From Bufo bufo (Eukaryota > Chordata > Amphibia > Anura > Bufonidae), in contig NC_053398.1 of NCBI RefSeq assembly GCF_905171765.1, positions 50,312,323 through 50,376,322 on the forward strand: 64,000 nucleotides of DNA, given 5' to 3'. Below, piece after piece: positions 47,150 to 58,264 of the stretch. Position numbers and translations under genes: made by a program. The notes below the pieces were generated by a model, which was not told where the DNA came from, did no database searches, and saw only the letters and a program-made list of their open reading frames with translations. Position 1 is the first letter of the stretch. Each line of letters begins with the position of its first letter.

Positions 47150-48260
47150 TGAGCCGCTTTCCTCTGGTGGAGTAGAGAAGTCAGGGGTAATCCAGGCCTT
47201 GTTCATTTTGATAAGAGTCAAACGGTCAGCATTTTCAGTTGACAGTCAGAACCGCTTAGCAGTTATTATGCCCCCAGCAGCACTAAATACCCGCTCTGAC
47301 AAAACGCTGGCGGCAGGGCAGGCCAGCACCTCCAAGGCGAAGAGTGCCAGTTCGTGCCACGTGTCTAGCTTGGACACCCAATAGTTGTAAGGCACAGAGG
47401 GATCATTGAGGACACAGACACGATCTGCTACGTACTCCTTCACCATCTTCCAAAATGTCTCCTCCTTGTGACACTAGGCCGCGCATCAGGTTAAGGGTGC
47501 TGGCAGGATGTCATAAAACTGTCCCAGGCCTTGTAGAGTGTTGCCCTGCCTCTGTTGGAACTGCGGTGAGTTCTCCTTATCTCCCCTCCTCGGTTGGCCA
47601 AGGAACTACGTATTCTGCAGCCAGCGTTTTTGGAGCAATTTTTCCACAAGGACCTTCTGTTATTTCACCATTTTGCTCACCCTCTCCACTACAGGAATGA
47701 GAGATGAGAAGTTCTCTTTGTAGTGGTGGGGGCGAGAAGGGTGAACAACTAGTAAATCAGTGTTGGCCAAAAGGGAAAGGCAGCCTAACAAAATCAGCCA
47801 TGTGTGCCAGAGTCCCAACAGATAAGACTTTGCTGTCCTCATCAGGAGGATGACTCAATTTCCTTATCCTCCTCTTCTGCCCACCCACGCTGAACAGATG
47901 GAATAAACCTTCCATGGGTACTACCCTCTGTAGCAGAGGCAACTGTCTCCTGCTTCTCCTCCTCCACATCCAATTTGCGCTGAGAAGACGAACTGAGGGT
48001 GGTCTGGCCATCATCCTGTGTACTTTCTTCCCCCATTTCCACCTCTTCCACATGCAAAGCGTCCACCTTAATTGTGAGCCACAAGCATTTGAGTAGACAC
48101 AGAAGTGGGATGGTTACGCTGATGATCGCGTTATCGCCGCTCACCATCTGTGTTGATTCCTCAAAGTTGCGTAAAACCTCACAGAGGTCAGACATCTATG
48201 CCCACTGGTCGCTTGTGAAGAGCGGAAGCTGACTGGAAAGGCGACGACTATGTTGCAGCT
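47150..48260 (-). pseudogene. hAT transposase C-terminal half with dimerisation domain
   Basis: 48195-47842 reads MSDLCEVLRNFEESTQMVSG then a variable acidic loop. 47446-47246 reads NYWVSKLDTWHELALFAL then EVLACPAASVLSERVFSA and GGIITAKRF, the hAT dimerisation domain. Further residues on the other frame near 47220-47160 complete it. Frames change at least twice. Confidence 0.88.
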
Positions 48261-48348
48261 GGTATTCTACTACTGCCCTCTGCTGCTCACAAAGCCTGGC
48301 CAACATGTGGAACGTGGAGTTCCAGCGCGTGCTCACGTCACACAACAG

Positions 48349-48600
48349 TCAGTGAGCTGGCAATTGCAAGTGCTGCTGCAGCATTGCCAGACCGGCAGAA
48401 GCGGTCGATGACTTGCGGAAATGGGCACACACGTGGTGCACCTTCACCAATAGCTCAGGAAAATTGGGGTAGGTTTTGAGAAACTGCTGAACCACTAGGT
48501 TGAAAACGTGGGCTAGGCATGGTATGTGTGTGAGCTTGCCGAGCTCCAAAGCCGCCACCAAGTTACGGCCATTATCAGACACATCCATGCCTGGTTCTAG
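48349..48600 (-). pseudogene. hAT transposase core, CLAHVFNLVVQ segment
   Basis: Frame MDVSDNGRNLVAALELGK, then LTHIPCLAHVFNLVVQQF. TDNGxNMxxA and PCxAHxLNLxVQ are the conserved hAT core (second catalytic Asp and C/H motif). Here the first motif reads SDNGRNLVAA. It is preceded by the Ser-coding triplet tract. Confidence 0.88.
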
Positions 48601-48791
48601 GTTGAGTGGCGAGAGCTACAGCTCAGTCTGGTCCCTTAGCACACCGCCGCAGAGCTGTGTCAAGAAATGTTTGTCACCTAAGCAGATCAGTTTAAGCACA
48701 GCATGTTGCCGCTTCCCCACTGCAGTGCTACACTGCTTCCAGCTACTGACTGATGTCTGACTGGTGCTGCAAGATAATTCAGAGGTGGATA

Positions 48792-48884
48792 AGGAGGAGG
48801 AGGAGGAGGAGGAGGAGGAGGAGGAGGAGGAGGAGGAGGAGGAGGAGGAGGAGGAGGAGGAGGAGGAGGAGGAGGAGGAGGAGG
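48792..48884 (+). repeat. (GGA)n microsatellite, ~31 units
   Basis: A pure GGA run. On the minus strand it reads TCC, giving a serine run in the transposase frame. It probably expanded within the transposase remnant. Confidence 0.95.
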
Positions 48885-48959
48885 GGGTGCAGCCACTAAC
48901 GTAGGCAATCCTTGGCGTCGGTAGCACCTGTGACATCCCAGGGTACGACTCGCTCCTGG

Positions 48960-49440
48960 CCTCCACAAGGTTCACCCAGTGTGCAGTCAGGGAAATGTAG
49001 CGTCCCTGGCCAAAAGCACTTGTTCATGTGTCAGTCATTAAGTGGAACTTCCCAATAACTGCGTTGGTCAGGGCACAGGTGATGTTATGGGACACATGCT
49101 GGTCTAAGGCTGGGACTGCACACTGTGAAAAATATTGGCGGCTGGGGACAGAGTACCGCAGGACAGCCGCCGCTATGAGGCTGCGGAAAGCCTCAGTGTA
49201 CACAAGCCTAAATGGCAACATATCCAGGGCCAGCAATTTGGAAAGGTGCACATTTAGTGGTATGGTCTGTGGGTGGGTGGCTGGGTATTTGCGCTTTCGT
49301 TCAAAGACCTGGGGTATAGACATCTGTACGCTGCGCTGGGACACAGAAGTGGATGTGGTAGATGAAGGTGCTTGCAAAGGTCCAGGTGCAGTGCGGGAGG
49401 CATCCGGGCCTGCGTCTTGGGACAGGGGATTAGCCAGCAC
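48960..49440 (-). pseudogene. hAT transposase central segment
   Basis: A 138-codon frame with VFERKRKYPATHPQTIPL then LSKLLALDMLPFRLVYTE and AFRSLIAAAVLRYSVPSR. LxLDMLPFxxVE.xxFR is a typical hAT/ZBED core start. NAVIGKFHLMTDTWT-like sequence follows and holds the first acidic catalytic region. Confidence 0.85.
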
Positions 49441-49930
49441 GTAACACAGGGGAAGAGGAGGCAGTGGTGTGACCCGCAGACACTGGTTGTGGACCCAGGC
49501 GTTCGGCCCACCTATTACGGTGCTTTGATGCCATGTGGTGGATCATGCTGGTGGTGGTGAGGTTGCTAGTGTTCACGCCCCTGCTCATTTTGGCACGGCA
49601 CAGGTTGCAAATGATAATTCTTTTATCGTCCGCACTTTCCTCAAAAAAGCGCCAGACTGTGGACCTACCCCTTGGCAAGGGAGATTGCCACAAGGGGGTG
49701 CTCCGGGAAACAGTTGCAGGCCTGTTTGGTGTGGCCCACCTTCTCCCTTTTGCCACCCCACTGCCTCTTCCAGCCTGTCGCGGTGCTGCAGATCCCTCCC
49801 CCTCTGTACTGCTGTCCTCGCTCGGCTTACCACCTTACCAGGTCGGGTCAGTGACTTCATCGTCCAGCACCTCCTCTTCCACTTCCTCACTCTGGTCAGC
49901 CTCCTGACTTGTTGACCTAATAACAACCTC
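49430..49930 (-). pseudogene. hAT transposase N-terminus with BED zinc finger
   Basis: The minus strand encodes an acidic stretch ending VLDDEVTDPTW with a stop. The frame then runs MAKGRRWATPNRPATVS to WRFFEESADDKRIIICNLC and MIHHMASKH. The Cys-x2-Cys and His residues fit a BED finger, used by hAT transposases to bind element ends. It matches the acidic segment of the hAT at 15972-19383. Confidence 0.85.
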
Positions 49931-50212
49931 ACTGTGTCTCATCCTCATCATCCACCTCGTGAAACACTAATTGCCATTACCCACCGTCATCTTCTTTTGA
50001 CTGTGGATGCTCCAGAGTTTGAGAATCAGGGCACAAGATCTCCTCGTGTTCCTCTTCAAGCGGGCTTGGCGAGAAGCCCAAATTAAGGAATGGCGATAAA
50101 AACAGCTCCTCGGAAAATCTAAGTGTGGGATCACTTGTTTGCCAAGACTCTCCATGGTGGGTGGAAGGAGTATCAGGGTGAGAATTCTGATGACCAGACG
50201 CTTGGCTACTGA

Positions 50213-51364
50213 CAGAGGCGTAGCTAGAACTGACTGGGCCCCACAGCAAATTTTGTATGGGGGGGCCCCCCCCCCCCCCACTTATTCACAAACCCCCTCC
50301 TCCGATGCAAACCCCTCTCATACGGCTATTTTGTGACTTTTTATTTGCCTGTCATTTTTAGCACAACTTTATTGTTTTTTCACAGTTGCTGACGGAGTTT
50401 ATATTCAACTCAACCCCTTTGAAACCTGCGCTGCAATTGTAATAGACCTGTCTGATTTACCTCTACATATCCACAAGTATTTTAGCCTCTGTACCTTTCA
50501 TACTACAGCCATGGACGCAGTCATGGACACACTCTCCACATACATGGACACACTCTCCACATACATGGACGCAGTCATACACGCACTCTCCACATACATG
50601 GACGCAATGATACACGCACTCTCCACATACATGGACGCACTCTCCACGTACATGGACGCAGTCATACACGCACTCTCCATATATATGGACGCACTCATAC
50701 ATGCGCTCACCACATACATGGACGCACTCATACACACTCTCCACATACATGGACGCACTCATACACACACTCTCCACATACATGGATGCATTCATACACA
50801 GTCACCACATACATGGACGCACACATATACAATACACATATATAGACACCCAGCTTTCCTGCTGTGCCTCTCCCCCATACTCTAATGCCTCTGCACTTGT
50901 GCCATGCAGGATAGCAGGGAAGCTGGATGACATTTCATGATATAATTCACCCAGCTTTCCTACTGTACTGCAGATCGCATGTGCACAGTCTGGGAAAGCT
51001 GAATATAACCGCAGTTCCACTGCCACTCACATCACTGGTGCAGCTGTGGCAATCCAACTTTATGTTCAGCATGCTGGGCAGGGAAGGTTTTAGGCTGCAG
51101 GATTCACGGGTAGGAAAGGGGTGTGGCCGTTGTAGCTCCGCCCACATCTGACCATCCTGATGCTGGTCACTGTCCATCACCAGAACTGAAGAGGGGAGAG
51201 GCGGAGCAATGTCACTGATGTCAGGTCAGTGACAGAGGTGCAAGTGCAGGACTCTGGACCCGCTGCAGGAGAAGTCAGCTGCTCTGACAGGGGCCCGGGG
51301 TGATGAAGTACAGTGACTGCTCCCGGGCCCCGAAGCAGCTGCTTCCCTGATATCTACATCACTG
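50213..51364. mobile_element. Nested hAT-type MITE, 1152 bp
   Basis: Ends CAGAGGCGTAG and the inverse of CTACATCACTG are inverted. GCTACTGA flanks exactly on both sides (50205-50212, 51365-51372). GTAGCTAGAACTGACTGGGC recurs in part at 2846-2880. It includes the minisatellite at 50509-50850 and splits the N-terminal side of the host hAT element. Confidence 0.88.
50509..50850 (+). repeat. 33/21-bp minisatellite
   Basis: Units of TACATGGACGCACTCATACA + CGCACTCTCCACA (33 bp), with shorter 21-bp forms (TACATGGACACACTCTCCACA). Both lengths are multiples of three, which leaves several frames open on both strands without implying coding. Confidence 0.92.
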
Positions 51365-51719
51365 GCTACTGAGAATAGACTTTGTGGAAGACCGGGTGGT
51401 GCTTAACCGACTGGAAGCATTATCTGCTGCAATCCAACCGACCACCTGGTCGCACTGGTCTGACTTCGAGAGTGGTGTCCTGCAAACAGGGACATGAAGC
51501 TAGGTATCATGGATGAGTGCGTTTCTTGTGCTCTGGCAGCAGGCATAGTTTCATCGTGCCCAGGGCCACGGCCTCTGTGTGCACCATCAGTAGCACGGCC
51601 ACTTCTCCGTCCCTTACTGCTCGCTTTGCACATATTAAATGGTATATATGCTTACAAGTATGTCACACGTACAGTAGCGCAGGTTTTGGTTGTGTATGTG
51701 CAAATAAAGTACACAGAAT

Positions 51720-52560
51720 GTCAGATATTTTTAGGATGCGCACACGTTAAACAGGAGGTATAGCGCAAGTAATGTCACTGTCACCACCGCCTAATAAAAA
51801 ATTACACTGAATGAATGTCACTGATATTTAGGATGTGCACACGTTAAACAGGAGGTATAGCGCAAGTAATGACGCCGTCACCAGCGGCTAATAAAAAAAT
51901 TACACTGAATTAATTTCACTGATATTTCGGATGCGCTAACTTCATACTGGAGATGTAGCGCAAGTATTGTCGCTGCCACCAGCAGCAATAAAATTATACT
52001 GAATTTCACTGATATTTCGGAGGAAAAAAAGAGACAATGCAGCAGCACCCTGCAAATCAGATAATGTACAATAATGCCAAAAATTATAGTGCTAATGCTA
52101 CGCTTATTTATAAAGTGAGATGCTTGGCCAATGCATTTTGTACAAAACCATCTGAGCCCTTTTGCCGTACGTCAAGACGATCTCTGTTAGACGGGTCCTA
52201 ACACTAAATACTACCTGTTATGTACCATAATGGCCGCCATAAAGTTCAGGGAGTGTTGGATCGACATGCATGCTGAATCCACTCTACTTTTTACCATTTT
52301 TGGTGCCATAATGGCCTCCATTACAAGGGATGCAGGTACCAACATGCATGCCGAGCCCACTATATACCTTTCCTTGTACCAGACAGCTTCTAATGAATGT
52401 AGTGAGAGCAGACAACAGCTTTATACTGAAACTAGTTAAAATCATTGATATTTCAGATACGCAAGCGTTATACAGGAGATGTAGCGCAGGTAATGTAACT
52501 GACCGCAGCGGACACAGTCTATGGAAAAAGTACACTGGATGTCACTGATATTTTTAGGCT
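51720..52560 (+). repeat. Tandem ~97-bp subterminal units of the hAT element
   Basis: CACTGATATTTAGGATGCGC / GTTAAACAGGAGGTATAGCG units begin near 51725, 51820 and 51920; a further diverged copy is at 52440-52560. Subterminal repeats are often transposase-binding sites (inference). Confidence 0.75.
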
Positions 52561-53202
52561 GCCGTCGCCGTCACCAGCGGCCAAACAATTGCAAGCTATT
52601 TAGCGCAGGTTGCGCTAAAAATATTTATTGCTGCCCGATACAACTATAGTCTTTAAAAGGACTTTTTGGTCTCTAACAAGTTTTAGCAAATTTAGTGCAG
52701 GTTGCACAAAAAATATATGTTGCTGCCACACACAATAGTCCTTAAAAGGACTTTTGGGTCTAGAACAAGTATAAAAACTAAAATATTGCTATTTCAATCC
52801 CTACACTCTCTCTCCCCCTTCTGCTCTCCCTGACCAATACTGAGCCGAACACATGTCATCGGGTGTTATATAGCACCCGATGACACGTTTTGGCCAGCCA
52901 ATCACTGTAATCCCAGCAGCCAACATGGCTACGGCATTACAGTGAATGGCAGTACTTACCTGCACGTTTATTGGCTGTGTGGCAGCCAACAAACGTGCGT
53001 GGAGGAGACTCGAGCATCGCACTCGAGCACACACAGTATTCGGCCGAACACTGCAATGTGCCGAGCATGCTCGCCCAACACTACTTTTAATCCATATGCA
53101 ATTGAGCACTCAGGAGCACAGATGGGTGCACCTCCTGCTTGCTTCCCCTGCCAGCCACTCACTCTGCAATTGACAGGGACAGGTTCCTGAATACTCATCT
53201 AA

Positions 53203-54107
53203 GGCTGCGTTCACACGGGCGAGATTTCCACGCGGGTACAATGCGGTAGGTGAACGTATTGCACCCGCACTGAATCCCGACCCATTCATTTCAATGGGGC
53301 TGTTCAGATGAGCGGTGATTTTCACGCATCACTTGTGCGTTGCGTGAAAATCTCAGCATGCTCTATATTCTGCGTTTTTCACGCAACGCAGACCCCATAG
53401 AAGTGAATGGGGTTGCGTGAAAATCGCAAGCATCCGCAAGCAAGTGGATGGAGACCCGATCATTATTATTTTCCCTTATAACATGGTTACAAGGGAAAAT
53501 AATAGCATTCTGAATACAGAATGCATAGTAAACTAGCGCTGGAGGGGTTAAAAAAAAAAAAAGACAATAATTTAACTCACCTTAGTCCACTTGATCGCGT
53601 AGCCCGGCATCTCCTTCTGTCTCCTTTGCTGAACAGGACCTGTGGTGAGCATTAATTACAGGTAAAGGACCTTTGGTGACGTCACTCCGGTCATCACATG
53701 ATCTTTTACCATGGTGAAGGATCATGTGATGACCGGAGTGACGTCACCAAAGGTCCTTTACCTGTAATTAATGCTCACCACAGGTCCTGTTCAGCAAAGG
53801 AGACAGAAGGAGATGCCGGGCTACGCGATCAAGTGGACTAAGGTGAGTTAAATTATTTTTTTTATTTTTTTTAACCCCTCCAGCGCTAGTTTACTATGCA
53901 TTCTGTATTCAGAATGCTATTATTTTCCCTTATAACTATGTTATAAGGGGAAATAATACAATCTACAGAACACCGATCCCAAACATGTGCGATTTTTCTC
54001 ACGCGCGTGCAAAACGCATTACAATGTTTTGCCCTTGCGCGGAAAAATCGCGGGTGTTCCCACAACGCACCTGCACATTTTCCCGCAACGCCCGTGTGAA
54101 CCCAGCC
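53203..54107. mobile_element. Harbinger-type MITE containing a ~500-bp near-perfect palindrome, TSD TAA
   Basis: Starts GGCTGCGTTCACACGGGCGA and ends CGCCCGTGTGAACCCAGCC. TAA on both sides. The core 53460-53963 folds exactly about 53711.5 (ACCATGGT centre), with CCGGAGTGACGTCACCAAAG on one arm and its complement on the other. Confidence 0.95.
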
Positions 54108-54111
54108 TAAG

Positions 54112-54935
54112 GATTCATTTATATCTCTATTCGGAGATCCGGCAAACTGTTTCATCACAGAGCAGCCTGCCGGATCCTCTACTTAGTCGCCGGATCCCCA
54201 TTGACTGCAATGAGGTGTCACGGTAGGTAAGATAAGGGAAGGAAACAGAACACGGCATAGCAAACAAAACAACTGACAAGGCCCCAAATGCTAGGGAACA
54301 AAGGGGCCACCTCCTAGCAATCCCTAAAACGCTTTCCCTAAGCTGCTATGCCCATGTGTACATCTCGATGGTAGATATGCACATGCCCACGTACCTAGGA
54401 CTATAACACACTGAACCAAACCCCTCAGCTGTAGGGAAGAGGGAAAGAGACACCCAGCTCTTTCAAACAACTCAAGGAGCTAGCGTCACCCTAGAGGCCT
54501 AGTAAAAACAGACACAGAAGGAAAAAGGACTTGTATAGAGATGTGTTGGAGCAGACGATCCACCAAACTTCCAGAGCTCACACAAGGCAGAACTATAACC
54601 CACAAAGGCTATAGGGAGAGGGAGGAATAAATAGCCTCACCAATTACCTAAAGAACAACACCTGGGAGGAGGTGGGTTACTGTTCAAACCCACAACAAAA
54701 CAAACTGGCAGATCGAGTCACATGCAGCAACTCTCACAGATCTCCTCAGAACACCAACAGGGCAGGGCATGACATAAGGTCTGGCGGTGATGCAGCAGAT
54801 TTCCAGCCTAAATGCTGGGTTTCGGATGGACAAAAACCATTGCATTGAAAGGTTTTTGTCTGGCCGACAACAGACATTTCTGCTGGATCAGGCAGCCTGA
54901 TCTCAGAAACCGAGATGTGAATGAGGCTTGACCTG
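54112..54935. repeat. Foldback element split by the possible solo LTR
   Basis: TCGGAGATCCGGCAAACTG and CAGCCTGCCGGATCC on the left pair loosely with GATCAGGCAGCCTGATCTC and AACCGAGATGTGAATGAGGC on the right. It adjoins the preceding Harbinger-type element. Confidence 0.55.
54216..54774. mobile_element. Possible solo LTR, 559 bp
   Basis: Bounded by TGTCACGG and GGCATGACA, so TG...CA. Flanks TGAGG and TAAGG match at 4 of 5 bases. The flanking foldback element reads on from CAATGAGG to TCTGGCGG. No internal coding part is present. A DNA-transposon origin is possible. Confidence 0.45.
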
Positions 54936-55029
54936 GCCCTGTCAATCAAAAAGGTGAGGGAGGGGCTGGCAGAGGAAGCAGGAGGTGCAAGGGTGCCCAG
55001 AGTGGCTTGGGCCCACCCTCAGTGCATTT

Positions 55030-55320
55030 AATGGGGTACTCGCAAATAAGAATGTATGGGATGGGATGAGTCATACATTTCCAATATGTGCAGCCTCCAC
55101 CTTTATCTCAAGAATGGCCCTACTATGAATGGAGGGGATGCCGCACATGCGCAGTGTCCTCTCCATTCACTGCTAAATACAGCTGAGTATAGCAGTGAAC
55201 GGAGAAAACTGTGGTCACCATTCAGAGTTGGGCAACACCCTTGAGAAGATTTGTCTCAGAGGTAGGACCTGCACCTTTCAGACATTTATGGCAAATCAGA
55301 TCGATGTGTCAACCCTTTAA
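55030..55320. repeat. Foldback MITE, diverged
   Basis: AATGGGGTACTCGCAAATAAG and GTGTCAACCCTTTAA are weak inverted ends. The CTCCATTCACTGCTAAATAC interior resembles 28271-28682. Confidence 0.5.
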
Positions 55321-56292
55321 CTGCTCATTTGCATATGTGCTTTTTCTCCAGTAGCAATAGATGCAGACTATAAAAAATCATTACATTCAGCTGAGCTACC
55401 CCTTAAAGGCATTGTGTTTGGTTTAACAGTGAATTTAGGAACCAACTTATGGAATACCCAAAAGCCAGAAAAAGAAAAATACCAATGACCACCGGCTGTC
55501 CGTTGTGAAGACCCTGCAGATTAGCTCCGCATCTCATGGCATCCTATGTAGTATACAATGGACAAGGGGTTGAACAGAGAGCATGCCTTTCTATGCGAAG
55601 ATGTAATCAGGGTCGGGCTGGCCCACCGGGGTACCAGAGGATCCTCCGATGGGCTCTGATGCAATAATGGGCCCCTTAGTAAGTCATGGAAGAAAATGAC
55701 AAAGTATCTCAATAACCTTGTTGCACTGAGGTCTGTGGTTAGTATGAAGAAACATGTGCGCCATGTATTCACTGCTGTCACGTTGATTACAAACCAGTGT
55801 GACCTCAGGCGTGTCAGACTGGCTATTGTACCCAGGGGCGCTTGGATGACGTGTCTCATCCTGTATTAATATCTGGATCTAGTAACAGTTTTTCTACACA
55901 GCAACAGTATCTAGCCACAGATCGGAGGAAGGCTATGCAATTACAGCTGTACTTAAGTAAGATGGCGCTGCGCGTGTGCCGACACGTCTCCTTACAGCCA
56001 AGATATTGGACATTGCACACAAAACACGCACAAGGATTAAAATGGAAGGAAGAATTTATTTTCGCGGTCCTGGCGCTGTGAAACCACACATTCAACTCGT
56101 TTCTATCACTTCAGTTCTATCCAAATAAAAATGGTGTGACCTTCATATTTTTGGGCTTGTAAATGTTTCTAGAGGATATAGGCATGCTACATGAGAGTTG
56201 TGTGAATAAAGCCTTATGAATCCATCTTTTCTGGCTACCAAATCTCTGTCTAGATGAGAGGAATATGCCCAATGTGTCCACAGCTAAAAGGT

Positions 56293-56627
56293 GTGCGTTG
56301 TGCGTTGCGTGAAAATCGCAGCATGCTCCTCTTTGTGCGTTTTTCACGTAACGCAGGCTCCATAGAAATGAATGGGGTTGCGTGAAAAATCGCAAGCATC
56401 CGCAAGCAAGTGCAGATGCGGTGCGATTTTCACGCACGGTTGCTAGGAGACGATCGGGATGGGGACCCGATCATTATGAAGAAGTTCGGGTTTGGGTACC
56501 AAACATGCGCGATTTTTCTCACGCGAGTGCAAAACGCATTACAATGTTTTGCACTCGCGTGGAAAAATCGTGCATGTTCCCGCAACGCACCCGCACCTTT
56601 TTCCGCAACGCCCGTGTGAAAGGGGCC
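56293..56627. mobile_element. Harbinger-type MITE, 5'-truncated
   Basis: TGTGCGTTGCGTGAAAATCG, AAGCATCCGCAAGCAAGTGC and CGCCCGTGTGAAAGGGGCC match the right two thirds of 33599-34287. The left end is missing. The right flank is TAA. Confidence 0.8.
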
Positions 56628-56929
56628 TAAAGGACCCTTTACAGGGGACGACAGATCAGCAGAAGCATTCCTTCCCGACAATCTGCTGCTCGCTGGTGGA
56701 GGGGACCAGTGCATTTACATGCAGCGATCTCCTCCATAGTATGGGGAGGAGCGAACGCTAATGCCATGGTTCGCCCCCATACTTACTCGTTGTTTGGCAA
56801 ATGATTGTGCACAAACGATTGGATTACCCATTGAACATACGTTTTGCTCATTCATTGGGTCATCGGTGGAACATTTACACCGCCAGATAATTGCTATAAC
56901 AATCCTGGACAACCCCTTTAAAGTTCCAA

Positions 56930-57830
56930 CAATGTATTTTATGATGGAGTAGGCCTACAGCTGCTCCATGGGTATGGCCTGCACAGATTGGACATCACAT
57001 CAGCATTTATTCTCTCCAGTAATCCATTCTTCGGCCAGGAGAATAATAGGTTTATGCTGTAAGTGCTCCAGGTTTTTCCTACATTTCATATTATTTTATT
57101 AATTCATGTTTAGAACTGATAATGGGAGCAGAGATGTCCGACTTTCAGTCCCAGCTGAGCTGGCTCTATTGTATGCTAGATAAGTAAATCAGGAATACGA
57201 ATACCTACCCCGCTTGACTATGGTTATGACTTGGCTGCTCCAAACTAAATTCACATCAATCACAAACCTTTCAAGTGGCAGATTAGAAGTCATCCAGAAA
57301 TTCCTGTGCAAAGTTCCAGTTGTGGACCACACCTAATACATAAACAGCGCTCCTCTGCATGAATCGCTATACTGTATTAATGGATATGTATTACTTTAGT
57401 CTTATACACAAGTTATGCATATGGTTGAAGAGGTACATATAGTTTAACTCCAGTACAATTACAAGGATGTGTGTATACATGTACAAACCCTAACATAGTA
57501 CTTTCATCAGAAATGTTCCTTTCAGCAGCAGGATTGATCTAACAAAGCAGAAGGTAAGCAAGGAATGTCACAGTAATTCCTATACTATGGCTGGTCAAAA
57601 GCCACGCTTTACTGGGTAAAGCTGGAATAAAGGGGCTGTTTGAGAGTTATTTTTTTAATTCTACTTCTTTTTATGTTTATCAGCAGGGACGGTATTAAAA
57701 TAGTAAAATAACATTATACTCACATCTCCTACTCCCTCTGTTCAACAGCTGCTTGCTTCTCCTCCCTCCTTTAATTTCCCTGTCTGTAGTGGTGACATGC
57801 CCTTTATACAGCATATAACTGCAGCCATAG
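56930..57830. other. Unique-looking DNA, no feature seen
   Basis: Mostly unique-looking sequence. No exon with MRCK N-terminal coding character was found here, nor an RNA gene. Confidence 0.45.
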
Positions 57831-58264
57831 TCTAATTTTTTTCTTGACAGTACTTGTACCCATTGATTTAAATGTGTCTGTTCACATTTCAGTATTTTTT
57901 TACTGACAGTGGGTCAGTAAAAATAAAATCACGGGGACATGCACTACTTTGATCTGTGATGCGGACCAAGCACGCCCATTGAAGTCTAGGGGTCCGTGAA
58001 AAATGACTGACACACATCTGTGTTGTGTCCATTTTTCACTGAAGACTAATAGAAGACTCAGCTCAGCAACGTCGGTGAATTACGGATGACACACTGATGG
58101 CAAAAACAGTCACACGGATCCTTCACGAACATCTTCACGGATGAAACACATGCTTTTTTTCACACACGTGACACTGACGCCGAAATGTGAACGAGGCCTA
58201 ATACAGTAAAAAAAAAAAAAACACAAGAAAAAAAAAAATAAAGGAAAAAAAAATAACTAAAAAA

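Larger units (their letters stand above)
46220..53083 (-). mobile_element. hAT transposon, 6.9 kb including a nested 1.15-kb MITE
   Basis: Ends TAGTGTTGGTCGAGCAC and the inverse of GAGCATGCTCGCCCAACACTA. Flanks CTTTTAAA (46212-46219) and CTTTTAAT (53084-53091) match at 7 of 8 bases. Transposase pieces lie on the minus strand from about 49930 to 47150, with BED finger, core and dimerisation segments, all in shifting frames. The non-coding 51720-52760 region carries tandem ~97-bp units. Excluding the nested MITE it would be about 5.7 kb. Confidence 0.88.

Noticed and set aside
48616..48975. Poly-Ser and poly-Pro frames
   Set aside because: They are translations of one GGA/TCC microsatellite within transposase debris, not a separate low-complexity gene.
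50463..50885. Long open frames on both strands over 50.5-50.9 kb with repetitive Met/Val/Tyr/Cys peptides
   Set aside because: The 33- and 21-bp repeat units are multiples of three, which keeps frames open without coding. It lies inside a MITE.
53886..54158. 90-codon minus frame
   Set aside because: It lies within the inverted arms of a MITE; similar frames recur at other MITE copies, as expected from shared repeat sequence.
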